Origin: Idiomarina sp.
Lineage (GTDB): Bacteria > Pseudomonadota > Gammaproteobacteria > Enterobacterales > Alteromonadaceae
Assembly: GCA_022565355.1 (NCBI GenBank)
Contig: JAIUMU010000006.1
Location: forward strand, 51,874-115,873
DNA length: 64,000 nt
Direction: 5' to 3'
The first letter of the stretch is position 1; each line of letters starts with the position of its first letter. The position numbers and the translations under genes were made by a program. The notes beneath the pieces are model-generated. The model ran no database searches. It worked only from the letters and a program-made list of their open reading frames with translations, and was not told the DNA's origin. Positions 8,371-17,344 of this stretch are shown piece after piece.

Positions 8371-10665
8371 TTACTGAGGATTTACTGGTACGGTATCCCA
8401 GAAAAACTCGGTCATCATCGTGCGTAAGTGCAAGCTAGTGCCTTCACCCTCACGAATACCATGAGTACGGTTCGGATAAGACATAAAGCGGAACTGCTTC
8501 TGATGCTTAATTAACTCATCTTGTAAGCGCTCACTACCTTGGTAATGTACGTTATCATCGGCAGTGCCATGCACTAACAGTAAGCTACCTTGTAGGTTAG
8601 CCGCATGGGTAACCGCCGAGGTTTCTTCGTAGCTTTCAGCAGCTTCTGGCAATAATCCTGAATAGCGTTCTTGATAAATCGTATCGTACAGGCGTAAATC
8701 TGGCACTGGTGCCAAGGCTATGCCCGAATGAAATTTATCTGGATGGCGAAATAGTGCATTCAAGGTTTGCGAACCACCACCGCTGTGCCCCCACATGCCT
8801 ACCCGATCGCCATCAATCCAACTCCAACGCGCAAGCATTGCATCAAGCGCATCCGCCTGATCTTGTACGGTGATAATGCCAAGCTGCATATAAATCGAAT
8901 GGCGCCACTCCTGCCCTCGTGGTGAGCGTGTGCCGCGGTTATCGATGGAAACCACTACATAGCCCAACTGGGTCATGTAATCGTGCCATAGGTGTGTTTG
9001 CCCCAACCAACGATCGGCAACAGTTTGGCCCCACGGCTCGCCGTAAATGTACATAATCAATGGGTATTTTTGCGTTGCATCGAAGTTCGCAGGGCGCTTA
9101 ATGTAGCCATCAAGCATAAGGCCATCGCGCGCCGGTACCTGGAAGAATTCCACATCAGCAGTAAGCTTTTCTGCCAATACTGCTTTCAGCTCGGTATTCA
9201 TTTCCAGCTCGTTAATTACACTGTGATCAGGTAAACGTATCATCCGTGTTTCGGTAGGTACACCCATGCGGGTAACAGTGTGTAAGGCAAATCGACCATC
9301 CCGAGATACGGTATAGCCATGATAGCCAGGCCAATCTTGCGGGGTAATGCGCTCTGCTGGGCTGGTGCCATTTAGATTAACCCGATACAAATAACGTTGT
9401 AGCGGATTCTCTGGTGAGGCAATAAACCAGGCATAACCATTTCCTTGCTCATCAGCAACAATCTCTAGCATTTGCCAAATATCGTATTCGCCCGATGTAA
9501 GTGGCGTTAGCCCATCGCCATCGCGATCATAACGATATAAGTGCCGGTAACCAGAACGTTCGCTCTGCCACAGAAAGCTTTGGCCGTTACGGAAAAAGCG
9601 CACATCATCTACTTGCTCAACCCAAGCGTTGCTTTGCTCGGTAATCAGTGATGTTGCATTGCCCGTAGCGCGTTCGGCTAACCAAAACTGCATATTGTTT
9701 TGCGCTCGGTTCATGTGTTGAACCATCAGCTCATCACTATTGCCAGCCCATTCCATGCGCACAATATAATGCTGGCGCGGATCGCCGGGTAGTTTTACCC
9801 AAGTAGTATCACCACCCGTTGCAGCAATAGTACCCACCCGAAGTTCGGAATTGGTTTCACCTACTTTTGGATAAGGGAACTTAGTAAGCGTTGGGTAGAG
9901 TTCACTTACGTTATCAATCATGGTGAACATCGGCACGCCACTCGTATCGAGCTGCCAGTAGGCAATGTATTCGCCATTTGGAGACCAACGAAAGCCATCG
10001 CGTAGCGAAAACTCTTCTTCATTCACCCAATCGAATGTGCCATTAATGATGGTGCTGCTGCCATCGTGAGTAAGCTGAGTAATATCCATGCTATCGAGGT
10101 TTTGCACATAGATGTTGTTTTGCATTACATAAGCAACACGCGAACCTGCAGGATCAAATTTAGCAAACTGCAGGGTAGATTCGGGGAAATCGGCACCAAG
10201 TTGCACAAGGCGGCCAGAATGCAGATCTAACACCCAGTAATCGCCCAAGGTGTGAGTACGCCATGAACGTTTCGTATTGGTGAAAATGAGCAACTGCTGG
10301 CCATCTTCAGACCATTCGTAGTTGGCAATACGCAACGGCTCTTCTGCACCTTCAGGCTGCAGTTGGGCGGCATATACTAATACGGTGCGTTCTTCGGTTT
10401 CTGGATGATAGCGAACAATATCGCGGCCGCCATTATCGGCAGCTTCTAACGTAGTGTAGCCAGAACCATCGGCAAGCCAACGCGTGGTTGGAAAGCTTTT
10501 TGCGCTAAACGTATTACTCGCGTAAATATCTGCCAGTGAAAACGTAGTATCTGCCGGCATGGGGCTGTTTTGCCCGCGCGGCATTGGCGTTTCTGGGGCG
10601 CTCGCGCAAGCGCTTAAAAATAGCGCAGCACTAGCGGCCAGCGCCAAGTGTTGGAAAGTTTTCAT
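8371..10665 (-). CDS. S9 family peptidase, dipeptidyl-peptidase IV type lipoprotein
   Basis: A 764-residue exported serine peptidase. MKTFQHLALAASAALFLSAC is a lipoprotein signal, so it should sit in the envelope and clip dipeptides, probably after proline. The beta-propeller carries the DPP IV double-glutamate segment DWVNEEEFSLRDGFRWSP, which binds the free N-terminus. The alpha/beta-hydrolase end has S628 in GHSGGG, D703 in GTADDNVH and H735 in RTHGI. The nucleophile elbow GHSGGG differs from GWSYGG of the classical enzyme. ATG 10665 is chosen for the signal peptide; in-frame ATGs at 10677 and upstream to 10764 are possible but would put a polar stretch first. Confidence 0.88.
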   Translation of the reverse strand: MKTFQHLALAASAALFLSACASAPETPMPRGQNSPMPADTTFSLADIYASNTFSAKSFPTTRWLADGSGYTTLEAADNGGRDIVRYHPETEERTVLVYAAQLQPEGAEEPLRIANYEWSEDGQQLLIFTNTKRSWRTHTLGDYWVLDLHSGRLVQLGADFPESTLQFAKFDPAGSRVAYVMQNNIYVQNLDSMDITQLTHDGSSTIINGTFDWVNEEEFSLRDGFRWSPNGEYIAYWQLDTSGVPMFTMIDNVSELYPTLTKFPYPKVGETNSELRVGTIAATGGDTTWVKLPGDPRQHYIVRMEWAGNSDELMVQHMNRAQNNMQFWLAERATGNATSLITEQSNAWVEQVDDVRFFRNGQSFLWQSERSGYRHLYRYDRDGDGLTPLTSGEYDIWQMLEIVADEQGNGYAWFIASPENPLQRYLYRVNLNGTSPAERITPQDWPGYHGYTVSRDGRFALHTVTRMGVPTETRMIRLPDHSVINELEMNTELKAVLAEKLTADVEFFQVPARDGLMLDGYIKRPANFDATQKYPLIMYIYGEPWGQTVADRWLGQTHLWHDYMTQLGYVVVSIDNRGTRSPRGQEWRHSIYMQLGIITVQDQADALDAMLARWSWIDGDRVGMWGHSGGGSQTLNALFRHPDKFHSGIALAPVPDLRLYDTIYQERYSGLLPEAAESYEETSAVTHAANLQGSLLLVHGTADDNVHYQGSERLQDELIKHQKQFRFMSYPNRTHGIREGEGTSLHLRTMMTEFFWDTVPVNPQ

Positions 10666-10905
10666 GATAGTGTCCATTCTTAGTTTATAAGTATTGTTAT
10701 TCATTTGTGATTGTAGCGGCTTTTGCATATGAATAAACCTTATTCGAACGAACGAAAGCGGCATTTTAACTTGAACTCTTTGCTGCTGGCGCGAGTATTA
10801 CCTATAGCAGCATGAGTGTTATGTAACTCTAGCGCTTACCGCCCTTGAAATTGGCGGCTGCAGGCCTCATTTATTAGCTAAAGCATTAATCGCAAGGATA
10901 TCTGC

Positions 10906-12984
10906 ATGAGCGTTTCAACCACAGTAACCCCAAGTAACACTACCGCGAGCAATCCACTATTAGGTGAGTTTACCCACCCGCCGTTTCATGCCATTCGGCC
11001 AGAGCATGTGCGCCCAGCTGTAGAAGCTGGCATTGCTGAGTGTAAGCAAGTAATCAATGAGATCGCCACAAAAGCAGAGGGTGCGGCTGCGGAATTAACT
11101 TGGGCTTCGGTAGTAGCCCCGTTAGAGCAAGCAGATGATCAACTTTCGAAGATCTGGTCGCCGGTATCGCACCTGAACTCGGTAATGAGCGATGATGCCC
11201 TGCGTGAGGCACATGATGGTTGTTTAGAAATGCTTTCCGAGTACTCAACCTGGGTAGGCCAGCACGAAGGTTTGTTTAAGGCTTATCAACAACTGCGTGA
11301 TAGACCCGAATTTAATGAACTTAGCATCCCCCAGCAACGCGTAATTACCGATACCATCCGCGATTTCGAGCTTTCTGGTGTTGGCTTACCAGCAGCAACG
11401 AAAAAACGATATGGCGATATTCAAAACCGTTTATCCCAGCTTGGTTCGCAATTCAGCAACAATGTACTTGATGCTACTAATCACTGGTTTGCTCATGTAA
11501 CTGCAGCCGAGCAGTTGGCAGGGCTGCCGGAAAGCGCGGTGGCAGCGGCAAAAGAACTAGCCGAAGAAAAAGAATTGAGCGGTTGGGTGTTTACTCTTGA
11601 TATCCCGAGCTATTTACCGGTGATGATGTACGCCGATAGTGGCGAGTTGCGCAAGCAAATGTATCAAGCTTATGTAACCCGAGCTTCAGAGCAGGGCCCA
11701 GATGCCGGTAAGTTTGATAATAGTGCGTTGATTAAAGAAACACTGGCGTTACGCCATGAATTAGCAGAGCTATTAGGCTTTAAGAGTTTCGCTGAAATGT
11801 CGTTAGCCACGAAAATGGCGGAAAGCCCCGAGCAAGTAGTGGGCTTTTTAGAAGATTTAGCACAGCGATCATTGCCACAAGCACAAGCCGAGTTTGCTGA
11901 AATTGCTGAATTTGCCGCCAACACGCATGGCGTGGGCGAGCTAAATGCCTGGGATATCCCATACTATGCGGAAAAGCTGAAACAGCAGGCCTTTGAAATT
12001 TCTGATGAGCAGTTACGGCCGTATTTCCCTGAACAAAATGTGGTGCAGGGGTTATTTACCGTGGCGGAGCGTTTGTTTGGTATCCGTATTGAAGAAGCAC
12101 AAGCCGAAACCTGGCACGAACACGTGCGCTACTTTGAAATTAAAGATCAGCAAGGCGAGCTGCGTGCTGGCTTTTATGTAGATCTCTATGCTCGTGCGAA
12201 AAAGCGTGGCGGTGCTTGGATGGCGGATTGTGCAGTGCGCCGCCGTTTACCGGATGGCAACCTGCAACTGCCGTTAGCTTATTTAACCTGTAACTTTAAT
12301 AAGCCGGTGGGCGATAAGCCGGCACTATTTACGCATGATGAAGTAATTACTTTGTTCCATGAATTTGGCCACGGCTTGCATCATATGCTTACCAAAATTG
12401 ATGTAGCCGGGGTATCGGGTATTAATGGCGTAGCTTGGGATGCGGTAGAGCTACCGAGCCAATTTTTAGAAAACTGGTGCTGGGAGCCAGAAGCGCTAGC
12501 CTTTATTTCTGGCCATTATGAAACAGGCGAACCGTTACCAGAAGATCTATTAAATCGTATGTTAGCGGCACGTAATTTCCAAGCAGCCATGCAAATGGTG
12601 CGGCAGCTCGAGTTTTCTTTATTCGATATGCAAATTCACGCGGCAGCAGATGTAGATGTGCAAGCGCTGCTGAATAGTGTGCGGGAGCACGTTGCAGTAA
12701 TAAAACCGCCAGCATATAACCGTTTCCAGCACAGCTTTGGGCATATCTTTGCGGGCGGTTATGCGGCCGGCTATTACAGCTATAAATGGGCTGAGGTGCT
12801 TTCTGCCGACGCCTATGCGCGTTTTGAGGAAGAAGGTATCTTTAACGCGGAAACTGGCCGCGCATTTTTAGAGAATATTCTGGAAATGGGCGGCAGTAAA
12901 GATGCGATGGAGCTGTTTAAAGCGTTTCGTGGCCGTGAGCCAGATATCGCGCCATTGTTGCGCCACTCAGGAATTGCAGCATAA
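10906..12984 (+). CDS. prlC: Oligopeptidase A (M3 metallopeptidase)
   Basis: A 692-residue cytosolic zinc oligopeptidase that degrades short peptides, including cleaved signal peptides. The catalytic HEFGHG is at residues 485-490 (H485, E486, H489), with the third ligand glutamate in the following ELPSQFLENW segment, which is typical of M3 enzymes of the OpdA group. Length is close to E. coli PrlC (680). Start ATG 10906 follows AAGGA at moderate spacing. It is monocistronic with its own terminator, and is divergent from the DPP IV-like gene; together these would give complementary peptide use. Confidence 0.94.
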   Translation: MSVSTTVTPSNTTASNPLLGEFTHPPFHAIRPEHVRPAVEAGIAECKQVINEIATKAEGAAAELTWASVVAPLEQADDQLSKIWSPVSHLNSVMSDDALREAHDGCLEMLSEYSTWVGQHEGLFKAYQQLRDRPEFNELSIPQQRVITDTIRDFELSGVGLPAATKKRYGDIQNRLSQLGSQFSNNVLDATNHWFAHVTAAEQLAGLPESAVAAAKELAEEKELSGWVFTLDIPSYLPVMMYADSGELRKQMYQAYVTRASEQGPDAGKFDNSALIKETLALRHELAELLGFKSFAEMSLATKMAESPEQVVGFLEDLAQRSLPQAQAEFAEIAEFAANTHGVGELNAWDIPYYAEKLKQQAFEISDEQLRPYFPEQNVVQGLFTVAERLFGIRIEEAQAETWHEHVRYFEIKDQQGELRAGFYVDLYARAKKRGGAWMADCAVRRRLPDGNLQLPLAYLTCNFNKPVGDKPALFTHDEVITLFHEFGHGLHHMLTKIDVAGVSGINGVAWDAVELPSQFLENWCWEPEALAFISGHYETGEPLPEDLLNRMLAARNFQAAMQMVRQLEFSLFDMQIHAAADVDVQALLNSVREHVAVIKPPAYNRFQHSFGHIFAGGYAAGYYSYKWAEVLSADAYARFEEEGIFNAETGRAFLENILEMGGSKDAMELFKAFRGREPDIAPLLRHSGIAA

Positions 12985-13006
12985 TCGATATGGTTTGCTA
13001 CAACGG

Positions 13007-13036
13007 AAAAGCGCGAGCTAATGCTCGCGCTTTTTT
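13007..13036 (+). terminator. Rho-independent terminator after prlC
   Basis: AAAAGCGCGAGC, loop TAAT, GCTCGCGCTTTTTT: strong GC-rich hairpin with a T-run. The flanking A-tract could also let it stop the convergent DUF2970 transcript. Confidence 0.92.
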
Positions 13037-13074
13037 AATCGATTCGTAAAGGTTTGTTTCTGCGAACTTAGGGT

Positions 13075-13299
13075 TTAACGCAGCACTAATCCAACAATGC
13101 CTGCTATTGTAAGTACAAACAGAACCAGTAGCACCACAAACACAATGATATACACCAGCGGGTTGCCGGAGCTAAAATCACGTTTACGGTTCGCTTCAGT
13201 TTGCACGCCAAACAACGCTGCTAACACACTAAATACTACTGTGAACAAGCCAGGCTTTTGTGATTCTGGCTGCTTCTCTTCTGTGTTGGCACTATGCAC
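13075..13299 (-). CDS. DUF2970 domain small membrane protein
   Basis: A 74-residue protein of the DUF2970 family: a short polar N-terminus, FTVVFSVLAALFGVQTEANR (the family signature, with RKRDF after it), then a membrane helix VYIIVFVVLLVLFVLTIAGI. Function unknown. It starts with GTG at 13299, with AAGGAA at good spacing upstream. The next minus-strand gene upstream ends 21 bases away, so the two may be cotranscribed. Confidence 0.82.
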   Translation of the reverse strand: MHSANTEEKQPESQKPGLFTVVFSVLAALFGVQTEANRKRDFSSGNPLVYIIVFVVLLVLFVLTIAGIVGLVLR

Positions 13300-13320
13300 G
13301 CGTGAATTCCTTAACTGAGT

Positions 13321-13605
13321 TTACAACAAACTGCGATTGCCACTACGCTGCGCGTCTTTTTGCTGCTGCTGACCAAAAATAAGCTCTAACAAATCTAAAA
13401 AATGGACCTGGGGCGAACGGCTTTTTCCTGTTGCCCAAGCGGCCCAATTAACCTTGGCTGAGCAAGGTGCTTGTTGCAACTTAGGTGTTTCTCCCGGTAA
13501 GTTAATCGTTACCGTGCAATCCGTTGCGGGGCGCGAGCCGATCACTTGCACAAACATTGTGGCAACAAACATCACTGCCGCAATAGAAAGCGATACTTTC
13601 AACAT
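13321..13605 (-). CDS. Small exported or membrane-anchored protein, unknown
   Basis: A 94-residue protein with one N-terminal hydrophobic segment (VSLSIAAVMFVATMFVQVIG) that may be a membrane anchor or uncleaved signal. Two cysteines follow in TDCTVTINLPG and APCSAKVNW, spaced so that a periplasmic disulfide is possible. The C-terminus is polar and glutamine-rich. No family is recognised. It is followed by the DUF2970 gene on the same strand with a 21-base gap. Start ATG 13605. Confidence 0.6.
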   Translation of the reverse strand: MLKVSLSIAAVMFVATMFVQVIGSRPATDCTVTINLPGETPKLQQAPCSAKVNWAAWATGKSRSPQVHFLDLLELIFGQQQQKDAQRSGNRSLL

Positions 13606-13884
13606 ATAATTCCCCGAACTTTGCTAACTAATTATTACTGCAAACTCGTTGAAAACTGCATACGTATTATCAACTAGCTTATAGTTACTTCTTGATTGCT
13701 AACCTAACGTAATAACATACGAGCTCACTAACCTTGATCTACGCATTATCTACCAAGATTACTGAGGGCGTTTAATTTAGCAGCAAATGTTAAAAATTTC
13801 CATCACCGTTTTTAGGTGAACCTTCGCGTTGCAATTGGTAAACTATCGGCCAAAATAAGCGCAGCAACCTTAAAGGACCAGAAA

Positions 13885-14562
13885 ATGGCAGAATTTCTCA
13901 TAGCCCCATCTATTCTATCGGCCAATTTCGCCCGGTTAGGCGAAGAGGTAGATGCGGTGCTTGCCGCTGGCGCCGATGTAGTACATTTCGATGTGATGGA
14001 TAATCATTTCGTACCCAACTTAACCATTGGGCCTATGGTATGTGAAGCTCTGCGCAAGCATGGTGTTACTGCGCCTATTGATGTGCATTTAATGGTGCAG
14101 CCGGTAGATTCTTTGGTGCCGCAGTTTGCCGATGCAGGCGCCAGTATGATTACTTTTCACCCGGAGGCTTCGGTGCATATTGATCGCACCTTGCAGTTAA
14201 TTAAAGATGCCGGCTGCAAAGCAGGGTTAGTGTTTAATCCAGCCACGCCACTGCATTATTTGGATTATGTGATGGATAAAATCGATATGATTTTGCTGAT
14301 GTCGGTAAATCCGGGCTTTGGTGGCCAGAGCTTTATTCCATCAACACTGGATAAATTACGCCAAGTGCGCGAGCGTATTGATGCCAGTGGGCGTAATATT
14401 GTGCTTGAGGTAGATGGTGGCGTGAAAGTAGATAATATTCGCGAAATCGCAGATGCGGGCGCCGATATGTTTGTAGCAGGCTCCGCCATATTTAATCAGC
14501 CTGATTATGCTGCAGTAATTCAAGAAATGCGGGCTGAACTTGCCGCCAGTAAGCGCGCATAG
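13885..14562 (+). CDS. rpe: Ribulose-phosphate 3-epimerase
   Basis: A 225-residue TIM-barrel enzyme that interconverts ribulose 5-phosphate and xylulose 5-phosphate in the pentose phosphate pathway. Family motifs are [46 protein letters not shown] and LEVDGG, which carry the metal-binding histidines and aspartates. ATG 13885 is chosen because AAAGGA precedes it and homologues begin close to the APSILSA segment; an upstream in-frame start would add 23 residues. In E. coli rpe is followed by gph and trpS; here trpS comes next and gph is absent. Confidence 0.95.
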   Translation: MAEFLIAPSILSANFARLGEEVDAVLAAGADVVHFDVMDNHFVPNLTIGPMVCEALRKHGVTAPIDVHLMVQPVDSLVPQFADAGASMITFHPEASVHIDRTLQLIKDAGCKAGLVFNPATPLHYLDYVMDKIDMILLMSVNPGFGGQSFIPSTLDKLRQVRERIDASGRNIVLEVDGGVKVDNIREIADAGADMFVAGSAIFNQPDYAAVIQEMRAELAASKRA

Positions 14563-14588
14563 TAACCAAACAACAATCGATGCATCGT

Positions 14589-14611
14589 TAACATGAACCA
14601 AATTCATGTTA
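14589..14611. promoter_or_regulatory. Dyad 1 upstream of trpS
   Basis: TAACATGAA at 14589-14597, spacer CCAAA, TTCATGTTA at 14603-14611: perfect 9-base arms. The inner 15 bases (14593-14607) have the form ATGAA-N5-TTCAT, shared with dyad 2. No T-run follows, so an operator is more likely than a terminator. Confidence 0.55.
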
Positions 14612-14624
14612 GTGCTTAATAAAT

Positions 14625-14639
14625 ATGAATGAAATTCAT
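14625..14639. promoter_or_regulatory. Dyad 2 upstream of trpS
   Basis: ATGAATGAAATTCAT, again ATGAA-N5-TTCAT with spacer TGAAA. It lies exactly 32 bases (about three helical turns) after the equivalent bases of dyad 1, and 49 bases before the trpS start codon. Confidence 0.55.
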
Positions 14640-14688
14640 CAATAACCGAGAATTTCACCAGAACGAACAATGAATAGGTAAAAATATA

Positions 14689-15693
14689 ATGTTAAAGCCA
14701 GTTGTATTAAGTGGATGCCAGCCTTCTGGGCAATTAACCATTGGTAATTACATGGGAGCATTGCGGCAGTGGGTGAGTATGCAAGATAGCCACAATTGCC
14801 ACTTTATGCTGGTTGATTTACATGCCATTACTGTGCGCCAAGATCCGCAAGCATTGCGTAACGCAACCCTTGATGGCCTTGCCTTGTACATGGCATGTGG
14901 TTTAGACCCAGAGCGCAGCACTCTATTTTTACAATCGCATGTACCAGAACATTCCCAGCTTGCATGGATATTGAATTGCTACACGCAAATGGGCGAGCTG
15001 AACCGCATGACCCAGTACAAAGATAAATCGCAGAAGCAAGAATCGAACATGAACGCTGGCTTGTTTACTTATCCCGTGTTGATGGCCGCCGATATCTTGT
15101 TATACAACGCCAACAAAGTGCCTGTAGGTAACGATCAAAAGCAGCACCTTGAGTTAGCGCGTGATATTGCCACCCGTTTCAATAATATTTATGGCGATGT
15201 GTTCAAAGTGCCAGAGCCGTTTATTCCCCAGCACGGCGCCCGCATTATGAGCCTGCAAGATCCAACCAAGAAGATGTCGAAATCAGATGATAACGCCAAT
15301 AACTTCATTGGTTTGCTGGAAGAGCCGAAGAAAATCGCGAAAAAAATTAAGCGCGCGGTAACCGATTCCGATGAGCTTGCGCGTATTTACTTCAATCCAG
15401 AAGAGAAGCCAGGCGTTTCTAACTTACTTACATTGTTATCGGGCGCAACGGGCCGCAGTATTAATGATTTAGTGCCAGAGTATGAAGGCAAAATGTATGG
15501 CCACTTAAAAGGCGATGTAGCAGATGCAGTAGTTGCGTTTTTAGAGCCTATGCAGGAGCGCTTCCACGAAATCCGTAGCGATGAAGCAATGATGAATGCC
15601 GTGCTCGCGAAAGGCGCTGCAAAAGCCCGTGAAGTAGCCGCAGATACTGTTCGCCGAGTATATGATTCGGTAGGGTTTGTATTGCCGCGATAG
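14689..15693 (+). CDS. trpS: Tryptophanyl-tRNA synthetase
   Basis: A 334-residue class I synthetase that charges tRNA-Trp. The HIGH-like motif is within [15 protein letters not shown] near the N-terminus and the KMSKS loop is at residues 195-199. Length matches E. coli TrpS (334). AGG lies a few bases before ATG 14689. It follows rpe by 126 bases that hold two matched dyads, so it may have its own controlled promoter. A terminator follows. Confidence 0.96.
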   Translation: MLKPVVLSGCQPSGQLTIGNYMGALRQWVSMQDSHNCHFMLVDLHAITVRQDPQALRNATLDGLALYMACGLDPERSTLFLQSHVPEHSQLAWILNCYTQMGELNRMTQYKDKSQKQESNMNAGLFTYPVLMAADILLYNANKVPVGNDQKQHLELARDIATRFNNIYGDVFKVPEPFIPQHGARIMSLQDPTKKMSKSDDNANNFIGLLEEPKKIAKKIKRAVTDSDELARIYFNPEEKPGVSNLLTLLSGATGRSINDLVPEYEGKMYGHLKGDVADAVVAFLEPMQERFHEIRSDEAMMNAVLAKGAAKAREVAADTVRRVYDSVGFVLPR

Positions 15694-15715
15694 GTGTTCA
15701 AGCGGTAAAAGTAAG

Positions 15716-15758
15716 AAGGCAGCCATACTGATGAACTTAGTATATGGCTGCCTTTTTT
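15716..15758 (+). terminator. Rho-independent terminator after trpS
   Basis: AAGGCAGCCATA and TATGGCTGCCTT around a 15-base loop, followed by T's. It lies between convergent genes. Confidence 0.9.
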
Positions 15759-15786
15759 GTAGTGCTTGAATTGAAAAATAATGCAG

Positions 15787-16938
15787 TTAAATTTTTGTGC
15801 AGATAATTTCTTCAACGTTTATATCATATTGATCGAGAAGAACAAATCTAACTCGGGTTGGTCTGTCTTGATCGTCGAATTCAAGAAAATCTACTCGAAA
15901 AGTTTGATGAACGCCGAGCGTTTGAAGCTGCGGTCCGCAGTCGAACGTTCCAAAAGCAGCGTTAGCTTCGTGGAATGAAATATTCTGCGAGCCTGAGCCT
16001 GATGTCATGTCCTCATGAAAAGTAGCGAGTGATTCACCGCTTGCAGCACGAGAATGTAACATGTTGATTTCCGCAGTTAGGAGGTTTTCATCAATTCTTA
16101 TGTCTAATACTAATCGAGAACCATCGTTGTTGTTGAAGGTTATGCGAAATGTGCCATGCTCAGGTACCTTGGCGCTAATAAAGCCAAGATCAAGTTTAAC
16201 GTTCCATGCAGCTAATGTTTCGTAGAACTCGGCGCCAAATCCCCTGCCTTCGTAAGCCTCAGCACCCATTCTATCGAGTTGACCTTGGAGGAAAGCCCTG
16301 CAAGCAGGAAGTGACGGGTCAGGCCTGTCATTTGTAACCCAAGAATATGCAGTAGGGCAACTTGCAACCGAATTTATCTCGGAATTGCTAGCTGCGGAAG
16401 AGGTAAACCCAAGAGCTGATAGTGTCTGGCCGTAGTTGTTAACAAACTCCCCTCCGTCAGACTCTTGTGTGAAGGTCAAAGCTTCTACCAATGCTAAATA
16501 TTCAACTTCAAGATCATAGGTCAACTTACCGAACACTGAATCATTAGAAGTTGGGGCTACATTGAACGCGTGGAAGCTGCTTTGTCCAAAATTAGGAAAC
16601 CTTTCTACCCTTACTCTTGTTACAGAGCTGTCGCTGGCATTAACAATTACATAATCAACGCTTAGAGTCGGTTCATTGGGTTGCGGTTCAGGAGCAATAG
16701 GCTCGCTCGGACAATTAAAGGTGCATTCTTCTGGTTGGTCATCTCCGAATCTGAATCGAGTCTCTTGTTCAAGATAGGCTGTAGATATAGTGCCACAGCC
16801 GAGAGAGCTTTTAACACTGTTACAAACAATTAGATGGTCACCCATGTATTCAGTAGCATTAGCGCTAGTTACATTCGCAAACGTGCTTAAACTCACTGAA
16901 AAAAATACGAATCCTGCTATGTTCCTTATATTCCTCAT
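15787..16938 (-). CDS. Orphan secreted protein behind a 9-bp tandem repeat
   Basis: A 383-residue exported protein with no family I can name. Residues 1-29 are a signal peptide (GFVFFSVSLSTFANVTSANA). Cysteines at CNSVKSSLGCGT and ECTFNCP near the N-terminus and others near 200 and 340-380 suggest disulfides. A proline-rich linker (EPIAPEPQPNEPT) precedes a beta-rich body with segments such as YVIVNASDSSVTRVRV and TFRITFNNNDGSRLVLDIR. The start ATG at 16938 lies inside the tandem repeat, where one copy differs by a base and so creates ATG; the next copies upstream supply AAGGA. It sits alone between terminators of trpS and the SPFH gene and looks like a recent acquisition. Confidence 0.72.
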   Translation of the reverse strand: MRNIRNIAGFVFFSVSLSTFANVTSANATEYMGDHLIVCNSVKSSLGCGTISTAYLEQETRFRFGDDQPEECTFNCPSEPIAPEPQPNEPTLSVDYVIVNASDSSVTRVRVERFPNFGQSSFHAFNVAPTSNDSVFGKLTYDLEVEYLALVEALTFTQESDGGEFVNNYGQTLSALGFTSSAASNSEINSVASCPTAYSWVTNDRPDPSLPACRAFLQGQLDRMGAEAYEGRGFGAEFYETLAAWNVKLDLGFISAKVPEHGTFRITFNNNDGSRLVLDIRIDENLLTAEINMLHSRAASGESLATFHEDMTSGSGSQNISFHEANAAFGTFDCGPQLQTLGVHQTFRVDFLEFDDQDRPTRVRFVLLDQYDINVEEIICTKI

Positions 16939-16975
16939 ATTCCTTATATTCCTTATATTCCTTATATTCCTTATA
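16922..16975 (-). repeat. Six-copy 9-bp tandem repeat at a gene start
   Basis: Six head-to-tail copies, read TATAAGGAA on the minus strand, cover the leader and first codons of the orphan secreted gene. Copy two (16931-16939) has one substitution (TATGAGGAA) that makes the ATG at 16936-16938. Every copy holds AGGA, so several carry a potential ribosome binding site. The unit is a multiple of three, so copy-number change keeps the frame. Confidence 0.9.
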
Positions 16976-17344
16976 TTTATTATTTTAATATTATATTGGT
17001 CTAATGAATTAGACTTCTAAGATACTATCCGTAAGCTTTATACTATGTCAATAAGCATACGCCTGAATTGCTTTTATTTACAAAACATCAACTTAATAAG
17101 TATCATTTAAGTTTTTCTAAATTAATTGTGGCTCCTCATCTGATGGCATGAGCCACTCATAAAAGTATCCTTGCGCTAAATCAGCGCAACGCAACAATAC
17201 TTCGCGATATAACATGTGATTATTGTTTGTAGCTGGGCGATGCCGAAGCTCTGCTGTAAATCGAAAAAAGTTGAGGCGCAGGCGGTTTTGCCACACTATT
17301 AGGCGTAAGCACACCCGCCCAAGAACAATAACGGAGAATATACG
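16976..17344. other. AT-rich intergenic region
   Basis: Between the orphan secreted gene and the small membrane gene. It holds the putative minus-strand promoter listed separately. A minus-strand open frame at 17117-17314 has no clear ribosome binding site or family resemblance and is not called. Nothing else was recognised. Confidence 0.5.
16990..17020 (-). promoter_or_regulatory. Putative promoter with dyad in its spacer
   Basis: On the minus strand a perfect TATAAT (-10) lies at 16995-16990. A weak -35, TTAGAA, lies at 17020-17015, leaving a 19-base spacer. A perfect dyad GTCTAAT-GA-ATTAGAC (16999-17014) fills that spacer. Transcription would begin just before the tandem repeat. Operators inside 19-base spacers are typical of MerR-type activators; that reading is an inference. 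Confidence 0.45.

Noticed and set aside
16922..16975. Possible CRISPR-like array
   Set aside because: The unit is 9 bp and the copies are directly adjacent without spacers; it is a simple tandem repeat. No cas genes are present.
16790..17020. Plus-strand open frame with a repeated FLI peptide
   Set aside because: It is produced by reading the 9-bp repeat on the opposite strand; no translation signals.
17117..17314. 65-residue minus-strand open frame upstream of the orphan secreted gene
   Set aside because: No ribosome binding site, no clear start, no family resemblance; too weak to call a gene.
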